From G963662265 sp963668545 (GTDB taxonomy: Bacteria > Spirochaetota > Spirochaetia > CADAEX01): a DNA stretch of 64,000 nt. The translations under genes and the position numbers were made by a program. The notes under the pieces were generated by a model. It saw only the letters and a list, made by a program, of their open reading frames with translations, had not been told where the DNA came from and ran no database searches. Location: contig OY764868.1 of the NCBI GenBank assembly GCA_963668545.1, forward strand, positions 248,001 through 312,000. Direction: 5' to 3'. Each line of letters starts with the position of its first letter. Position 1 is the stretch's first letter. Positions 61,402 through 64,000 of the stretch are shown piece after piece.

Positions 61402-64000
61402 ATGAAAGTAATAAAAAAAGCAGCTGTCAGTATTGTACTGTCAATGGTACTTTTTTCAGCTTTTACAGTATTGGCTTTCTCAAACCTCTTTGATGTTATA
61501 GAGGCAAAATACTATAATAAAAAAGTAGTAAGTGATTATGAAAACCGTCTGATCAGAGTCATTGACGGTATAGATAAATATGAAGAAATTAAAGATCAAA
61601 TTGTCGAAGACATCAGTGAAAACAGGGTAATAAAAAGGGTATTTCTGACCAATCAGAGTAAGGAAGATATATTTCAGAGAAATAACCTTTTAAAAAAAAT
61701 AAAAAAAGAAAATATTTATTTCAAATATCTCAGAGTAGTAGATGATACTGGAAAAATACATTTCAGCACAAATGAAAATGATATAAATTCCCAGGAAGAA
61801 TTCAGAATAATATATAAAACATATAAAAAAGCAGTGAGTGATTCTGATTTCAAGAAACAGGAAGAACTGGAAAAAGGTGAACTGCTTTTTCTTGAAAATG
61901 AAAACAATATATTTATAAAAGAAGAACTTGATGATGAATTCGGAATTAAAAGAGGTTTTATTCAGGTTGCTTTTAATTATGAAGATCTTGAACAGTTTCT
62001 TAAAAGAGAATACCTGCTGGATAAAAATGACAGTATTGCCCTCATTGGTGATAAAGGGGTTGTTGTCAATCTTTTTGATAAAAGTGACCGTGTAACTGAA
62101 CTTATAAGAAAAAACTGGGAAAAAACTGATTTCGAAAAAATAAAATATATATTTGAAGATGAATCAGGAAAGGAATACGCTCTACTGACATATAAGGGGA
62201 CAGATCGGTTCACCGGTATTGTATTGTTGAGGGAAATATTCCAGATAGATAAATTATACCGTTATATACTTCTGATTGTTACGTTTTTTGTTTTTAACAT
62301 AACTATTTTTCTCATATTCAACCTTAGGCAGGATAAAGTTTCAATTATTTCAGACAGGGTAAAAAGATTTCAGATTAATTTTTTGATAGAATATTTGGAA
62401 AAAAAACATGAAATTGACTGGAAAAGATGGAAGAAGGAACTTAAAAACAGAAAAGAGGAAGTTAAAAGGGAAGTAAAAAAGGGTGTAAAGGGAATTAAAA
62501 AAAGTCAGGAGGAAGAAGTAGATCTTCTGATTGACAAAAGCTGGGATGAGATAATAGGTCTGCTGGCCGGACGTTTTGAAGACAGTTCTATGAGAACTTC
62601 TGCCAGTGTGGAAATAAGTAACATTGATGAAATAGTAAAAAAGATACTCAAGAGTGAACTACAGATAAGTTCTGGAATCAGCAAGACTGCAGTTGTAAAA
62701 CCTTCAATAAAAAAATCAATAGAACCTATAGAAGTCGAAGAAGTCGAAGAAGTCGAAGAGGTCGGGGAACCCGGAGAACCTGTAGATGTAGAAGAAGCAG
62801 AAGAAGTCGAAGAGCTCGAAGAGGTTGAAGAACTCGAGGAAATAGAAGAGGTTGAGGAAGCTGAAGAGGTCGGGGAACCCGGAGAACCTGTAGATGTAGA
62901 AGAAGCAGAAGAAGTCGAAGAGCTCGAAGAGGTTGAAGAACTCGAGGAAATAGAAGAGGTTGAGGAAGCTGAAGAGGTCGGGGAACCCGGAGAACCTGTA
63001 GATGTAGAAGAAGCAGAAGAAGTCGAAGAGCTCGAAGAGCTCGAAGAGCTTGAAGAACTCGAGGAAATAGAAGAGGTTGAGGAAGCTGAAGAGGTCGGGG
63101 AACCCGGAGAACCTGTAGATGTAGAAGAAGCAGAAGAAGTCGAAGAGCTCGAAGAGGTTGAAGAACTCGAGGAAATAGAAGAGATTGAGGAAGCCGAAGA
63201 GGTCGGGGAACCCGGAGAACCTGTAGATGTAGAAGAAGCAGAAGAAGTCGAAGAGCTCAAAGAGGTTGAGGCACTCGAGGAAGTCGAAGAGCTTGAAGAA
63301 CTCGAGGAAATAGAAGAGGTTGAGGAAGCTGAAGAGGTCGGGGAACCTGGAGAACCTGTAGATGTAGAAGAAGCAGAAGAAGTCGAGGCCATGGAAATGG
63401 CTGAAGTACCCGAAGAGCTTGAAGAGCTCGAGGAACTCGAGGAAATAGAAGAGCTTGAAGAACTCGATGAAGTCGAAGAGGTTGAGGAAGCTGAAGAGGT
63501 CGGGGAACCTGGAGAACCTGTAGATGTAGAAGAAGCAGAAGAAGTCGAGGCCATGGAAATGGCTGAAGTACCCGAAGAGGTTGAAGAGCTCGAAGAGGTC
63601 GAGGCACTCGAGGAAATAGAAGAAGTCGAAGAAGTCGAAGAAGTCGAAGAGGTTGAAGAAGCTGAAGAGGTTGAGGAACTCGAGGAAGCTGACGTGGTAC
63701 CCGCAGGGAGTGAGGAAATAGAAGTTCTTGCTGCAGTTGAAGAGAAAGCTGTTGTTTATGAACATTTACCTGAAGACTATGAAGATCTGAAGGAAAATCC
63801 TGAAAAATATAAAAATATCGCAGAGGGAATAATCAGTGAAGAAGCAATAAAAATGGTTATTTCTGCCGCTGAAAAAGGTTTTACCCCACTTACTGAACCT
63901 GAAACAGATGAAGAAATTGATAAATTAAATTTATTTATAAGAAAAAATATAGATGAAAATGGAGAAGGAGAATTAAGAGAGTTAGATAAAGATGAAATGG
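61402..64000 (+). CDS. Membrane protein with extracytoplasmic domain and long Glu-rich repeats (incomplete)
   Basis: Open frame from ATG 61402 to the window end, at least 866 residues and no stop. Residues 8-28 form a first membrane segment, about 30-285 an extracytoplasmic sensor-like domain (YFKYLRVVDDTGKIHFSTNE, FIQVAFNYEDLEQF), and 286-308 a second membrane segment (YILLIVTFFVFNITIFLIF). Then come a basic coiled-coil stretch and, from about 440 to 770, an acidic repeat region with seven copies of EVGEPGEPVDVEEAEEVE separated by E(E/L/V/I)-rich linkers. A helical acidic part follows. The outer domain resembles single-Cache sensors but no signalling domain is seen yet. Function unknown. Ribosome site weak (AAAGAGGT, about 12 bases upstream). 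Confidence 0.85.
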   Translation, partial: MKVIKKAAVSIVLSMVLFSAFTVLAFSNLFDVIEAKYYNKKVVSDYENRLIRVIDGIDKYEEIKDQIVEDISENRVIKRVFLTNQSKEDIFQRNNLLKKIKKENIYFKYLRVVDDTGKIHFSTNENDINSQEEFRIIYKTYKKAVSDSDFKKQEELEKGELLFLENENNIFIKEELDDEFGIKRGFIQVAFNYEDLEQFLKREYLLDKNDSIALIGDKGVVVNLFDKSDRVTELIRKNWEKTDFEKIKYIFEDESGKEYALLTYKGTDRFTGIVLLREIFQIDKLYRYILLIVTFFVFNITIFLIFNLRQDKVSIISDRVKRFQINFLIEYLEKKHEIDWKRWKKELKNRKEEVKREVKKGVKGIKKSQEEEVDLLIDKSWDEIIGLLAGRFEDSSMRTSASVEISNIDEIVKKILKSELQISSGISKTAVVKPSIKKSIEPIEVEEVEEVEEVGEPGEPVDVEEAEEVEELEEVEELEEIEEVEEAEEVGEPGEPVDVEEAEEVEELEEVEELEEIEEVEEAEEVGEPGEPVDVEEAEEVEELEELEELEELEEIEEVEEAEEVGEPGEPVDVEEAEEVEELEEVEELEEIEEIEEAEEVGEPGEPVDVEEAEEVEELKEVEALEEVEELEELEEIEEVEEAEEVGEPGEPVDVEEAEEVEAMEMAEVPEELEELEELEEIEELEELDEVEEVEEAEEVGEPGEPVDVEEAEEVEAMEMAEVPEEVEELEEVEALEEIEEVEEVEEVEEVEEAEEVEELEEADVVPAGSEEIEVLAAVEEKAVVYEHLPEDYEDLKENPEKYKNIAEGIISEEAIKMVISAAEKGFTPLTEPETDEEIDKLNLFIRKNIDENGEGELRELDKDEM
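62731..63715 (+). repeat. In-frame Glu-rich tandem repeats
   Basis: Seven copies of a core beginning GTCGGGGAAC at 62761, 62869, 62977, 63094, 63202, 63337 and 63499. Distances are 108, 108, 117, 108, 135 and 162 bases, all multiples of nine, so the frame is kept while unit length varies. The linkers are runs of GAA/GAG alternating with GTC, CTC, ATA and GCT codons. Confidence 0.95.

Noticed and set aside
62505..63765. Long minus-strand open frames rich in Ser or in Phe/Leu opposite the repeat protein
   Set aside because: They are mirror images of the GAA/GAG-rich repeats: alternating codon patterns remove stops on the other strand. The plus frame has a membrane-protein start and matches repeat periodicity.

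Overview
The window reads as chromosomal DNA of a spirochaete with moderate to low GC. The best evidence is RpoB, which has Asn at the position equivalent to E. coli Ser531 (residue 489). That residue is known from Treponema and Borrelia and explains their natural rifampicin resistance. EF-Tu, a 412-residue PRPP synthetase, a RarA protein with an extra C-terminal domain and a three-subunit [FeFe] hydrogenase fit an anaerobic, fermentative spirochaete. No species is assigned. None of the tRNA genes whose 3' flank lies in the window encodes CCA.

Layout. 1-737: minus-strand tRNA cluster (His, Arg, Lys, Leu, Gly). 738-8.6 kb: rarA fusion gene and the hydCBA operon, all minus. 8.7-10.5 kb: two paralogous CBS-domain genes around a Nudix hydrolase. 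10.7-23.7 kb: mixed housekeeping and unassigned genes: exported protein, tRNA-Cys, radical SAM protein, gpsA, two M3 peptidases, MBL-fold hydrolase, DTW-domain enzyme, periplasmic binding protein, tRNA-Leu, rdgB, a divergent sigma-like protein and a KamA-type radical SAM enzyme. 23.7-28.1 kb: a four-gene BMP-type (nucleoside-like) ABC importer. 28.5-33.5 kb: divergently transcribed PRPP synthetase, FGGY kinase and an orphan histidine kinase. 33.6-61.3 kb: one long plus-strand run of tRNA-Thr, rpmG, tRNA-Trp, secE, nusG, rplKAJL, rpoBC, rpsLG, tuf and the S10, spc and alpha operons through rplQ; fusA is absent. 61.4 kb to the end: an incomplete membrane protein gene with a long glutamate-rich repeat region.

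The most unusual signal is non-coding. The tRNA-Arg(TCG) and tRNA-Leu(GAG) genes, 18 kb apart, are each followed by a second copy of their own 3' end. Between gene and copy lies a structured element of about 115 bases. The two elements differ in most of their sequence. They share the order of their hairpins, the hairpin loops (RTCGT and ATCCT on the plus strand) and three short conserved boxes, while the stems differ but remain paired. In layout this resembles the E. coli tyrT repeats that yield rtT RNA, but the element itself is not one I recognise.

Other points of interest are a HydB subunit fused to a GltD-like flavoprotein, a Ser in the HydA L1 motif, terminator-like hairpins inside the ribosomal gene run (nusG-rplK and tuf-rpsJ), 17-bp tandem repeats across a stop codon, an orphan terminator upstream of the PRPP synthetase gene, and the acidic repeat protein at the right edge.
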